From contig NZ_LIWB01000003.1 in the NCBI RefSeq assembly GCF_001905725.1, positions 209,575 to 273,574 of the forward strand: DNA of 64,000 bases, written 5' to 3'. Under the pieces are notes generated by a model that was not told the origin of the DNA, ran no database searches, and saw only the letters and a program-made list of their open reading frames with translations. Position numbers and translations under genes: made by a program. This document shows positions 16,286 to 23,728 of the stretch, in pieces (positions within the stretch are counted from its first letter, which is position 1; every line of letters begins with the position of its first letter). Source of the DNA: Streptomyces sp. CB02400. Lineage in GTDB: Bacteria; Actinomycetota; Actinomycetes; Streptomycetales; Streptomycetaceae.

Positions 16286-17311
16286 TTACCGGCCACTGGC
16301 CGGGACCGGCAGGATCTGCGGGAGGGCGGCCGCCTCGTCGACGAGGAGCCGCGCCGCCCGCTGTTCGTGCAGTCGCAGCTGCGTGAGGCCGCGGCGGATC
16401 CGGTCCGCCGGCAGGGCGGGCAGCCCGGCCTGGAAGGCGGTGACCCGGTCCGACAGCACGGTGGCCAGTTGCGCGACGCGGGCGTAGGCGGCGCGGACCC
16501 GCTCGCTGTGCTCGGTGAGCGCCAGGAACCGGCAGAACAGGGTCCGCGAACCGGCCAGCAGCGCCATGCTGTTGACGCCGGGCGCGCGATAGGTGGCGGC
16601 GACCGACGTGCGTTCCACGACGAGGTTGTCACCGATGACGTCGTAGAGCTCGAAGCCGTCGCGGAAGCCGGCCAGGAACGCGCGGTAGGCGTCCTCGAAC
16701 CCGTCCCGGTCGGGCTCGGCCACCTGCCGGACGGTGGCGCAGCCGGTGAACCAGCGTTCGGGTTCCCGGGCGTAGCCGTCGCGCAGCACGTCCCATCCCA
16801 CGGTCAGCGGGAAGTACTCGTGGTCGTCGGCGGTGTTGTCGACCAGCAGGACGTCGGTGCCGCTCGCCCCGCAGACGAGGAACGAGTGCAGGAGCCGGTA
16901 CTCCTCGGGGAGCGTGCCGGCCCGGCGCATGAACTCCACCCAGTGGGGGAAGTGGTGCCGGGGCGCGTAGAAGAACACCGGCTGTCCCGCGGCGAGGAGG
17001 TCGGTCAGGCCGGACTCGAAGCGGGCCAGGTCCACGGTCCCGGCCGAGAGCACCTCGAACCCGAGCAGGCGCAGGTCGTCGTCGTTCACGTACGGAGTGT
17101 CGAACGCCCAGCGGTCCCCGCCGCGCAGGTGGCAGTGGCGGTGGACGGCCGAAGTGGAGCCCAGGGCCCGGTACATCAGAAGGTCGGACCAGGGGGTGCG
17201 GCCGCCGACATACGCGAGGAGCTGGGTCTTGCGGCAGTGCAGGTGGTTGTTGGGGTCCCGGGTGCGGATCCGGTCCAGGCCCGGTAACTCGATCATCTGG
17301 TCGACGGACAA
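16286..17311 (-). CDS. BtrH-like protein (acyltransfer/cysteine-peptidase-like fold); contains a TTA codon
   Basis: A 341-residue soluble protein. The N-terminal HLHCRKTQLLAYVGGR with downstream VFFYAPRHHFPHWVEFM and HSFLVCGASGTDVLLVDNT looks like the BtrH N-terminal/C39-peptidase-like fold (Cys, His, Asp in order). A helical C-terminal domain follows (DUF4872-like). In butirosin biosynthesis BtrH moves an acyl group from an ACP to an aminoglycoside, so here it may release the ACP-bound acyl chain onto an acceptor. TTG 17311 is preferred as start because GGAGG (17326-17322) is 9 nt away; ATG 17296 is the alternative. Leu9 is TTA (17287-17285). It is the first gene of the operon. Confidence 0.6.
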   Translation of the reverse strand: MSVDQMIELPGLDRIRTRDPNNHLHCRKTQLLAYVGGRTPWSDLLMYRALGSTSAVHRHCHLRGGDRWAFDTPYVNDDDLRLLGFEVLSAGTVDLARFESGLTDLLAAGQPVFFYAPRHHFPHWVEFMRRAGTLPEEYRLLHSFLVCGASGTDVLLVDNTADDHEYFPLTVGWDVLRDGYAREPERWFTGCATVRQVAEPDRDGFEDAYRAFLAGFRDGFELYDVIGDNLVVERTSVAATYRAPGVNSMALLAGSRTLFCRFLALTEHSERVRAAYARVAQLATVLSDRVTAFQAGLPALPADRIRRGLTQLRLHEQRAARLLVDEAAALPQILPVPASGR

Positions 17312-17608
17312 CAGCGTAAACCTCCGTTCGGCGACGCCTTCGCCGCGGATGCCGGAGCGAGGAGTGCCGTACTCCGGCGGGTTCGATCCGTCACGCGGGA
17401 CGGCGGCGCCGTGGTGGGCGATGGGCTCAGTTGGGCCGTGCACGACGATGTGCGGATGCCCTTCGCGGCGCGCGCCGGGGATTCCCGCCATTGGGCGATC
17501 TCCGGCGAGGCGCGCGGAAACAACGAGCAGACGGGTCCTGCGGGACCCGGTAGGCGAAACATTCGAGGTCGATGCGGATGACATTCGACTGTTCGCCTGG
17601 CATTCAGC
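17312..17608 (-). other. Long untranslated leader of the biosynthetic operon
   Basis: About 295 nt separate the predicted promoter from the first gene. Codon third positions in the frame continuous with that gene are A/T-rich here, so the extension is not coding. A hairpin (arms 17351-17357 and 17372-17378, GCCGGAG/CTCCGGC) lies 25 nt before the ribosome-binding site and could modulate access. Confidence 0.4.
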
Positions 17609-17637
17609 ATCATGCCAGTCCCCCCGGTACCGGTCAA
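17609..17637 (-). promoter_or_regulatory. Predicted promoter of the biosynthetic operon
   Basis: On the minus strand TTGACC (17637-17632) and CATGAT (17614-17609) are separated by 17 bp within an unusually A/T-rich stretch for this window. It is the only sigma-70-like element noticed upstream of the operon. No SARP-type direct repeats or pathway regulator gene were seen nearby. Confidence 0.4.
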
Positions 17638-17829
17638 TAAAAGTCATATGATTTGGCTTGTACCGGAGTTGAGCCCAGGTCAACCTGGTGGAGATGTCGA
17701 TGCGGGTGCCGCGCCGGAGGGTGAGGGATGGCCATCTCCCCGGACGTGCGCCCGGGTGGAGCGGGAACTCGCGCGCCGTTTCAATCGAAAGTTTTGTTGG
17801 TCCTTACGAATGTGTCGAGTCGTCCTCGG

Positions 17830-18452
17830 TTCCACCGAGCCGCAGGCGCTCTCCGTCCGGTCGGCCACCTGACGGACGGCCCGCTCCACGAGGGCCGAGC
17901 GGCCCGGTCGGAAACAGAGAAGCCAGGACGTGGATTCCGGGGCCGGGGTCCTCCCCGTACAGGGCGTCGAACGTGCCGTACTGGACCGGGACGCGGAGTT
18001 CGTCGGCGGACGTCGCGAGAGGTACGGCGAGTTCGGGGAGGCCGTGGGTCAACCGGCCCCGGCTGCCGCCCGCTTCGACGTCGTGCGGGGAGCACTGGAG
18101 GAACGGCCGTACTTCGTCGGTTCGACGCCCTCGCTCGGCGCGGTGCCGTCCGGGTCCAGGCACAGGATGAAGTCCCGGATGACGAGGGCGGGGTCGGTCG
18201 CCGGGGACGGCCGGTCGCCGCGTGCCACCTGCTCCGCCGGCGCCGGCGCGGTCACGGCGCCGACCGGTTCGTCGGGGTGCGGGCGGGCGACCACCAGGAC
18301 GTGGCGCGGCCCGTGTCCCACGGACGGCGTCCGGATCGGGCGGCCCGCGCGGGACGTCCGATCCGGCGCAGGCGGCAGGTCTTTGGGAACCGGGCAGTCA
18401 GCCGTCGCGCCGACCCGGTGACCTCCGGGACCGTGAGGCAGCGGTCCGTCAT
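17830..18452 (-). pseudogene. Frameshifted M14-family zinc carboxypeptidase relic
   Basis: Pieces of one M14 peptidase read in three successive frames. From ATG 18452 the frame reads LTVPEVTGSARRLTARFPKT, then CRLRRIG, the usual N-terminal helix and strand. From about 18321 a second frame reads HVLVVARPHPDEPVGAVTA, with the zinc-binding HxxE as HPDE, and then RDFILCLDPDGTAPSEG. From about 18100 a third frame continues LTHGLPELAVPLATSADELR and so on. At least two frameshifts break it, and it is only about half the family length. It lies between the operon promoter and the PAP2 gene, on the operon strand. Confidence 0.6.
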
Positions 18453-18522
18453 GCGCGTCGGCGTTCGCTCACCGGGCCAGTGCTGTCGACGCCGACCGGT
18501 GTCCGACGTCACGTCACGCCGC

Positions 18523-19899
18523 TCAGGCGAGTTCCGGTTGTGGTTTCCGTTGCCGCTCCGGTGCGGTCGTCGCCTCCCACAGCGCGGTGGTGCGCGCATA
18601 GCCGTAGACCACCGAGGTCATCGCCAGGACGAGAAGGGGGCCGAACGCCCACGGGTACTCGGCCATCCGCTGCGGCAGCCAGCGGTACGACACCAGGAGC
18701 ACGGTGAAGACCGTCGTGCCGTAGGCGACCAGCCAGGTGGCCGACCGGTCCCAGCCGCGTGCGAGCGAGCGCATCGCCGCCTCGATCGTGAGGGCGAACA
18801 CCACACCGGCGACGAGGTCCACGCCGTAGTGGTAGCCGAAGCCCAGCGTCGCCGAGAGGGTGGCGACCAGCCAGAACGTGCCCGCGTACCGCATCGCCCG
18901 CGAGCCCTTGCGGGTATGGACGAAGAGGGTGACGGCCCACGCGGTGTGCAGGCTGGGCATGCAGTTGCGCGGGGTGATCTCGTCGAACGGGATCGGGTGC
19001 GGGGTGCCGATGGACGGCAGGGTGTCCGGCCACAGGTGCCCCACCGCCCACTGGCCGCCGTCGGCGCCGTAGGCGTAGACCGGCCCGACGACCGGGAAGA
19101 TCATGTAGATGGCCGGTCCGAGCAGGCCGATGACCAGGAAGGTGCGCACCAGGTGGTGGGCCGGGAAGCGGCGCTCCACCGCCACGTGGCGCAGCTGGTA
19201 CAGCCCGACGAGCGCCGCCGCCAGCGGGAGCTGGCCGTAGACCACGTGGAGAAGGAAGGGGCCGATCGGTTCCGTCGCCTCGACGATCCGGCCGGCCAGC
19301 CACGACGGGTCGCCCAGCGCGCGGTCGGCGAGCGCGACGTACGGGTCGAGCACCGTCGGGCGGGTCTTCGAGGTGATGAGCAGCCAGGTGTCGCCCGTCT
19401 TGTGGCCGGCCACCAGGAGCAGGCCGAGACCGGTGCCCTTCAGCAGCAGCAGGCGTTCCGGCCCGGTACGGCGGGTGACGGCGACGACCGCGATGCCCAG
19501 GACCACCCACAGCGCGCCGTTGCCGAAGTTCATCTCGGCGTCGGCCGCCCACCGCACCAGGAAGAAGACGACGTCGATGCCGATCGCCGCTGCCGCCGCG
19601 ACGAGCCGCTGCCGCCAGGTGAGCACCACCATCGCCAGCGCGAGACCGGCGTACAGCAGCGGTCCCGAATCGGGGGCGAAGATCACCTCGCGTGCGTGGT
19701 GGGTGATCGGCCCCGGCAGGCCGTAGCGGCGCGCGGTGAATTCCAGCGCTATGAGGAATCCGAGGGTCGCGACACCCGCGGCCGCCCACAGCATCGCCCG
19801 CGGCTGACGTATGTGCGCCGGTATTCGGCTTGGTTCCGTTTTCACTGCCTGGTCTATGGGTGAAGATCGGGTGATCGTGTGATCGTCCTGAGTCCGCAC
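18523..19899 (-). CDS. PAP2-superfamily membrane protein (inositolphosphotransferase-like)
   Basis: A 458-residue polytopic membrane protein with about ten hydrophobic segments. The C-terminal half has a PAP2/Aur1-like active site: RNCMPSLHTAWAVTLFVHTR (PSLHxxxA) and GFGYHYGVDLVAGVVFAL (HYxxD). These proteins cleave or transfer phosphate groups on lipid-linked substrates at the outer membrane face. The start is uncertain: GTG 19899 has no ribosome-binding site and GTG 19845 (VKTEPSRIPAH) is an alternative, both ahead of the first membrane helix. The gene follows the LysR gene by 32 bp on the same strand. Confidence 0.75.
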   Translation of the reverse strand: MRTQDDHTITRSSPIDQAVKTEPSRIPAHIRQPRAMLWAAAGVATLGFLIALEFTARRYGLPGPITHHAREVIFAPDSGPLLYAGLALAMVVLTWRQRLVAAAAAIGIDVVFFLVRWAADAEMNFGNGALWVVLGIAVVAVTRRTGPERLLLLKGTGLGLLLVAGHKTGDTWLLITSKTRPTVLDPYVALADRALGDPSWLAGRIVEATEPIGPFLLHVVYGQLPLAAALVGLYQLRHVAVERRFPAHHLVRTFLVIGLLGPAIYMIFPVVGPVYAYGADGGQWAVGHLWPDTLPSIGTPHPIPFDEITPRNCMPSLHTAWAVTLFVHTRKGSRAMRYAGTFWLVATLSATLGFGYHYGVDLVAGVVFALTIEAAMRSLARGWDRSATWLVAYGTTVFTVLLVSYRWLPQRMAEYPWAFGPLLVLAMTSVVYGYARTTALWEATTAPERQRKPQPELA

Positions 19900-19931
19900 A
19901 TGCTAACGGCACCCTGTGGGCTCGATGTGGG

Positions 19932-20864
19932 TCAGGGCCGTCCTCGCCCGGACCGCGGCTGCCCCGTCGCCCGGCGGCACGCCTCCGCGTACCCCCGGAC
20001 CAGGGGACGGGAGCCGTCCTCCACCCGCCAGGCCAGGACGTACCGGCTCGGGGAGAGGCCGTGGACCGGGCGGGTCGTGACGCCGCCGAGGGAGATCAGG
20101 GGGGCGTTGCCCGCGGCCACCAGGCAGATGCCGAGGCCGGCCACCAGGGCCTCGTAGGTCTCCTCCGTGCCGGCGATCTCCGCGCCGACGCGGGGCGGGC
20201 CGCCGGGGCGTTCGTCGAGGGCGAGCCAGTGGTCGCGCAGGACGCCCGCGCTCGGGGGCAACGCCAGGAACGGTTCGCCGGCGAGGTCCGCGAGCGTGAG
20301 GTCCGTACGGGCGGCCAGGGGGTGCGTCTCGGGGAGGGCGACCAGGCGCGGCTCCTCGGCGACCACCGTCCAGCCGTAGCGGCCGGCGTCGGGCAGCGGC
20401 AGCCAGACGAACGCCACGTCCGCCTCGCCGCCCGCGAGCCCCGCCGTCGGGTCCTCCCAGCCGACCTGCCGCAGCCGGACCGCGGCGTCCGGGTGCGCGG
20501 CGGTGAAGCGGGAGCGGATCGCCGGGAGCAGGCCACCGCGGCCGGGGCTGGTGCTCATGCCCACGACCAGCGTGCTGCGCTGGGCCGCCCGCGCCCGCTC
20601 CACCGCCGTGGCCGCCTCCTCCCAGCCCTCCAGTACGCGCCGGGCGTGCGGCAGCAGTGCCGTACCGGCGGTGGTGAGCGCCACGCCCCGCCGGTCGCGC
20701 CGGAACAGCTCGACGCCCAGTTGCCGCTCCAGCGCGCGTATCTGCTTGCTCAGCGCGGGCTGTGACACGTACATGCGCTCGGCCGCACGGGTGAAGTGCA
20801 GCTCCTCCGCCACGGCCAGGAAGTAGCGCAGATCCCGCAGGTGAACGTCCGTCCTCATAACCAT
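19932..20864 (-). CDS. LysR family transcriptional regulator
   Basis: A 310-residue LysR-type regulator. The N-terminal winged helix is canonical (LRYFLAVAEELHFTRAAERM, then YVSQPALSKQIRALERQLG and ELFRR). The C-terminal effector-binding domain is of periplasmic-binding-protein type (STLVVGMSTSPGRGGLLPAI, GLGICLVAAGNAPLISLGG). It is transcribed divergently from the SDR at 20957 with 92 bp between them, the usual arrangement for control of the divergent gene and itself. Start at 20864 or, two codons inside, 20858; the family N-terminus fits either. Confidence 0.88.
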   Translation of the reverse strand: MVMRTDVHLRDLRYFLAVAEELHFTRAAERMYVSQPALSKQIRALERQLGVELFRRDRRGVALTTAGTALLPHARRVLEGWEEAATAVERARAAQRSTLVVGMSTSPGRGGLLPAIRSRFTAAHPDAAVRLRQVGWEDPTAGLAGGEADVAFVWLPLPDAGRYGWTVVAEEPRLVALPETHPLAARTDLTLADLAGEPFLALPPSAGVLRDHWLALDERPGGPPRVGAEIAGTEETYEALVAGLGICLVAAGNAPLISLGGVTTRPVHGLSPSRYVLAWRVEDGSRPLVRGYAEACRRATGQPRSGRGRP

Positions 20865-20956
20865 CGGTTGTCAGCGTAGGTCTTGGACGGGCAACCCGCC
20901 CCGGCGGCAGGGTGGTTCACACAAACCGAAGGGCAGTCGAGGCACGAGGAGCCGGG
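20865..20956. promoter_or_regulatory. Divergent LysR/SDR control region
   Basis: This short shared upstream region includes the palindrome AACC-ATC-GGTT at 20859-20869, which overlaps the LysR start codon. LysR proteins bind imperfect dyads of the T-N11-A type in such positions. The exact operator was not determined. Confidence 0.35.
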
Positions 20957-21787
20957 ATGAACAAGGTGTGGCTGATCACGGGGGCCAGCAGCGGGTTCGG
21001 GCGGGCGATCGCCGAGGCGGCCCTCGCCGACGGCGATGTGGTGATCGGCGCGGTCCGCCGGCCCGAGCTGCTGGACGACCTCGTCGCCGCCCACCCCGAC
21101 CAGGTGGAGTCGCTGCGCCTGGACGTCGCCGACGTCGAGGACGCCGAGGCCGCGGTGCGGGACGTGGTGGCGCGGCACGGCCGGATCGACGTCCTGGTCA
21201 ACAACGCGGGCCGGACCCATGTCGGGGCGTTCGAGGAGACCGCCGACGACGAGCTGCGCGAGCTGTTCGACGTGCACGTCCTCGGCCCCGCCGCGCTGGT
21301 GCGGGCCGTGCTGCCGAGCATGCGGGAGCGGCGCTCGGGGGTGATCGTGCAGATGAGCAGCATGGGCGGGCAGTTGTCCTTCGCCGGTTTCGCGGCGTAC
21401 AGCGGGACCAAGTTCGCGCTGGAGGGCATGTCGGAGGCGCTCGCGGACGAGGTGCGGGAGTTCGGCATCAAGGTGCTGATCGTCGAGCCGGGGTCGTTCC
21501 GGACCGGTCTGTTCGAGACGAGCCGGGCCGGGGTCAGCCCGGACAGTGGCCTTTACGCCAAGGTCGGCGAGACCCGTTCCGCCGTCGCCGGCGGTGACGG
21601 CACCCAGCCCGGCGATCCCGCGAGGGCGGCGGACGTGATCCTGGCCGCCCTGGAGGCGCCGGACACCCCCCTGCGGCTGCCGCTCGGCGCCGACGGCGTC
21701 GACGGGGTCCTCGCGCACCTCGACCAGGTCCGCGCGGAGGTCCTGGCCTGGGAGAAGCTCGCCCGCGCCACGGCCTTCGACGGCTGA
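20957..21787 (+). CDS. SDR family oxidoreductase
   Basis: A 276-residue classical SDR. It has TGASSGFG (cofactor glycine motif), LDVADVE, NNAGRTHVG, catalytic Ser in VQMSSMGG, and YSGTKFALEG with the Tyr-x3-Lys pair. VEPGSFRTGLF then follows, as in NADP-dependent reductases of the 'oxidoreductase, SDR' group. Substrate is unknown. GAGGAG lies upstream of ATG 20957; longer in-frame starts would run through the control region. It is probably regulated by the divergent LysR protein. A 13-bp hairpin follows the stop. Confidence 0.85.
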   Translation: MNKVWLITGASSGFGRAIAEAALADGDVVIGAVRRPELLDDLVAAHPDQVESLRLDVADVEDAEAAVRDVVARHGRIDVLVNNAGRTHVGAFEETADDELRELFDVHVLGPAALVRAVLPSMRERRSGVIVQMSSMGGQLSFAGFAAYSGTKFALEGMSEALADEVREFGIKVLIVEPGSFRTGLFETSRAGVSPDSGLYAKVGETRSAVAGGDGTQPGDPARAADVILAALEAPDTPLRLPLGADGVDGVLAHLDQVRAEVLAWEKLARATAFDG

Positions 21788-21805
21788 CGGAAGCCCGCGC
21801 GGAAC

Positions 21806-21838
21806 CGGGCGGCCCGCCCGCGGGAGGCGGGCCGCCCG
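21806..21838 (+). terminator. Terminator hairpin after the SDR gene
   Basis: Arms 21806-21818 and 21826-21838 form a 13-bp GC stem with a 7-base loop, 19 bp after the stop codon. No U-tract is present. Confidence 0.65.
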
Positions 21839-21943
21839 TCGCCGTGCCGTCGGGGGCGCGGCCATGACGTCGGTGCAGGGCCCTTGTGTTATTCCTGTGG
21901 AACCCTCAATCTTTCGGCTGACGCACGGACTTGGCCACCACGT

Positions 21944-21974
21944 TTGACATGATCCTGTCAGTGGCTGGTTTGCT
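21944..21974 (+). promoter_or_regulatory. Predicted subtilase promoter with small dyad
   Basis: TTGACA at 21944-21949 is followed by TTTGCT at 21969-21974 (19-bp spacer). The -35 box is one arm of a TGACA-tgatcc-TGTCA dyad (21945-21960), a possible operator. The leader to the ATG at 22053 is about 70 nt. Confidence 0.4.
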
Positions 21975-22052
21975 TCGCCACCCGCGCGGCAGTGCGTCGA
22001 CCGCACGACACCCCCACAGCACACGCACCACCGACTGAGGAGGAACCCTCAC

Positions 22053-23633
22053 ATGGCAGTGATGCGTCACCCCCGGCGAAGACTGGCCGCCCTCGGCGCC
22101 GCGACCACCGCGGCCCTCGTCACGAGTCTCGTCTCCGCCCTCCCCGCGGGCGCGGCCCCGGCCGCCCCCGAAGGCCGCATCCAGTACGCGGGCGCCGCGA
22201 ACGCCGTCGCCGGCAGCTACATCGTGACCCTGAAGGCGGACGAGGCCCGCTCCGGCTCCGCCGAGGGCCGCGCCCTGGCGAAGAAGTACGGCGCCGACAT
22301 CGAGCGCACGTACACCAAGGCCCTGAACGGCTACGAGGTCGAGGCGTCCGAGACCGAGGCGAAACGTCTCGCCGCCGACCCGGCCGTCGCCTCCGTGGTC
22401 CAGAACCGCACCTTCCACATCACCGGCACCCAGCCGAACCCGCCGTCCTGGGGCCTGGACCGGATCGACCAGCGGAACCTCCCGCTGAACGGCTCGTACA
22501 CCTACCCCGACTCCGCCGGGGAGGGCGTGACCGCGTACGTCATCGACACCGGCGTCCGCATCACCCACGACGACTTCGGCGGCCGCGCCTCCTACGGCTA
22601 CGACGCCATCGACGACGACAACACCGCCCAGGACGGCCACGGCCACGGCACCCACGTCGCCGGCACGGTCGCGGGCGGCTCCTACGGCGTGGCCAAGCAG
22701 GCGGAGATCGTCGCCGTCCGGGTGCTGAACAACTCCGGCTCGGGCACCACCGCCCAGGTCGTCGCCGGCATCGACTGGGTGACGCAGAACGCGGTCAAGC
22801 CGGCCGTCGCCAACATGTCCCTCGGCGGCGGCGCCGACAGCGCCCTCGACGCGGCCGTGCGCAATGCCGTCGCCTCCGGCATCACCTTCGTCGTCGCGGC
22901 CGGCAACGAGTCCACCAACGCCTCCACCAAGTCCCCGGCCCGGGTGACCGAGGCGATCACCGTCGGCGCCACCACGTCCGGCGACTCGCGCGCCAGCTAC
23001 TCCAACTACGGCTCCGTCCTGGACATCTTCGCGCCGGGCTCCTCCATCACCTCCGCCTGGCGCACCAGCGACACGGCCACCAACACCATCTCCGGCACGT
23101 CCATGGCGAGCCCGCACGTCGCCGGGGCCGCCGCCCTCCACCTGGCCGACAACCCCTCGGCCACCCCCGCCCAGGTCTCCTCCGCCCTGACCTCCGCCGC
23201 CACCACCGGCGTCGTCGGCAGCCCGGGCAGCGGATCACCCAACCGCCTGCTGTACGTCGGCGAGGGGGACACCACCCCGCCCCCGACCGGTGACCGTTTC
23301 GAGAACACCGATGACGTCACCATCTCCGACAACTCCACCGTCGAGTCCCCGGTGACCGTCTCCGGCGTCTCGGGCAACGCGCCCTCGAACCTGGCCGTCG
23401 ACGTCGACATCACCCACACCTACATCGGCGACCTCCAGGTCCAGCTGATCGCCCCCGACGGCACGGCGTACACGCTGAAGTCGTACGGCACCGGCGGCAG
23501 CGCGAACGACATCGACACCACCTACACCGTCGACGCCTCCGCGGAGCCGGCCAACGGCACCTGGAAGCTGCGCGTCAGCGACAACGCGTGGTGGGACAGC
23601 GGGCGGCTGAACGGCTGGGCGCTGCAGTTCTAG
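22053..23633 (+). CDS. Secreted S8 subtilase with C-terminal P/Homo B domain
   Basis: A 526-residue extracellular serine protease. It has a signal peptide (residues 1-34, RRRLAALGAATTAALVTSLV then SALPAGA), and an I9 propeptide (SYIVTLKADEARSG ... AVASVVQNRTF, about 55-122). The catalytic domain has Asp165 (YVIDTGV), His198 (GHGTHVAG), oxyanion Asn285 and Ser350 (GTSMASPH). Residues 420-526 are a P/proprotein convertase domain (FENTDDVTISDNSTVESPVT ... ISDLQ-type IGDLQVQLIAPDG). It degrades protein outside the cell. GGAGGAAC precedes ATG 22053. A strong terminator follows. Confidence 0.92.
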   Translation: MAVMRHPRRRLAALGAATTAALVTSLVSALPAGAAPAAPEGRIQYAGAANAVAGSYIVTLKADEARSGSAEGRALAKKYGADIERTYTKALNGYEVEASETEAKRLAADPAVASVVQNRTFHITGTQPNPPSWGLDRIDQRNLPLNGSYTYPDSAGEGVTAYVIDTGVRITHDDFGGRASYGYDAIDDDNTAQDGHGHGTHVAGTVAGGSYGVAKQAEIVAVRVLNNSGSGTTAQVVAGIDWVTQNAVKPAVANMSLGGGADSALDAAVRNAVASGITFVVAAGNESTNASTKSPARVTEAITVGATTSGDSRASYSNYGSVLDIFAPGSSITSAWRTSDTATNTISGTSMASPHVAGAAALHLADNPSATPAQVSSALTSAATTGVVGSPGSGSPNRLLYVGEGDTTPPPTGDRFENTDDVTISDNSTVESPVTVSGVSGNAPSNLAVDVDITHTYIGDLQVQLIAPDGTAYTLKSYGTGGSANDIDTTYTVDASAEPANGTWKLRVSDNAWWDSGRLNGWALQF

Positions 23634-23663
23634 CACCGGGCGACACCGCTCACCGCGCATGAC

Positions 23664-23699
23664 CCTCGTCCCCGGGGAAGGGGCTCCCCGGGGACGAGG
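23664..23699 (+). terminator. 15-bp terminator hairpin after the subtilase
   Basis: Arms 23664-23678 and 23685-23699 are perfectly complementary with a 6-base loop, 30 bp after the stop. Confidence 0.75.
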
Positions 23700-23715
23700 C
23701 CTGCCGTCCCGCGCC

Positions 23716-23721
23716 TACGAT
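23716..23721 (+). promoter_or_regulatory. Leaderless -10 element of the DUF4190 gene
   Basis: TACGAT lies 7 nt before GTG 23729. It overlaps the alternative ATG at 23720, which argues that the protein starts at the GTG. Confidence 0.5.
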
Positions 23722-23728
23722 GCGGCTC

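Noticed and set aside
17312..17683. N-terminal extension of the BtrH-like gene to 17683
   Set aside because: Third codon positions become A/T-rich, composition is not protein-like, and it would include the predicted promoter.
17728..19863. A 711-codon plus-strand open frame
   Set aside because: It covers the PAP2 gene and the M14 relic on the opposite strand and shows no protein-like segments.
23720..23728. ATG 23720 as start of the DUF4190 gene
   Set aside because: The ATG is part of the TACGAT hexamer that fits as -10 box for GTG 23729.
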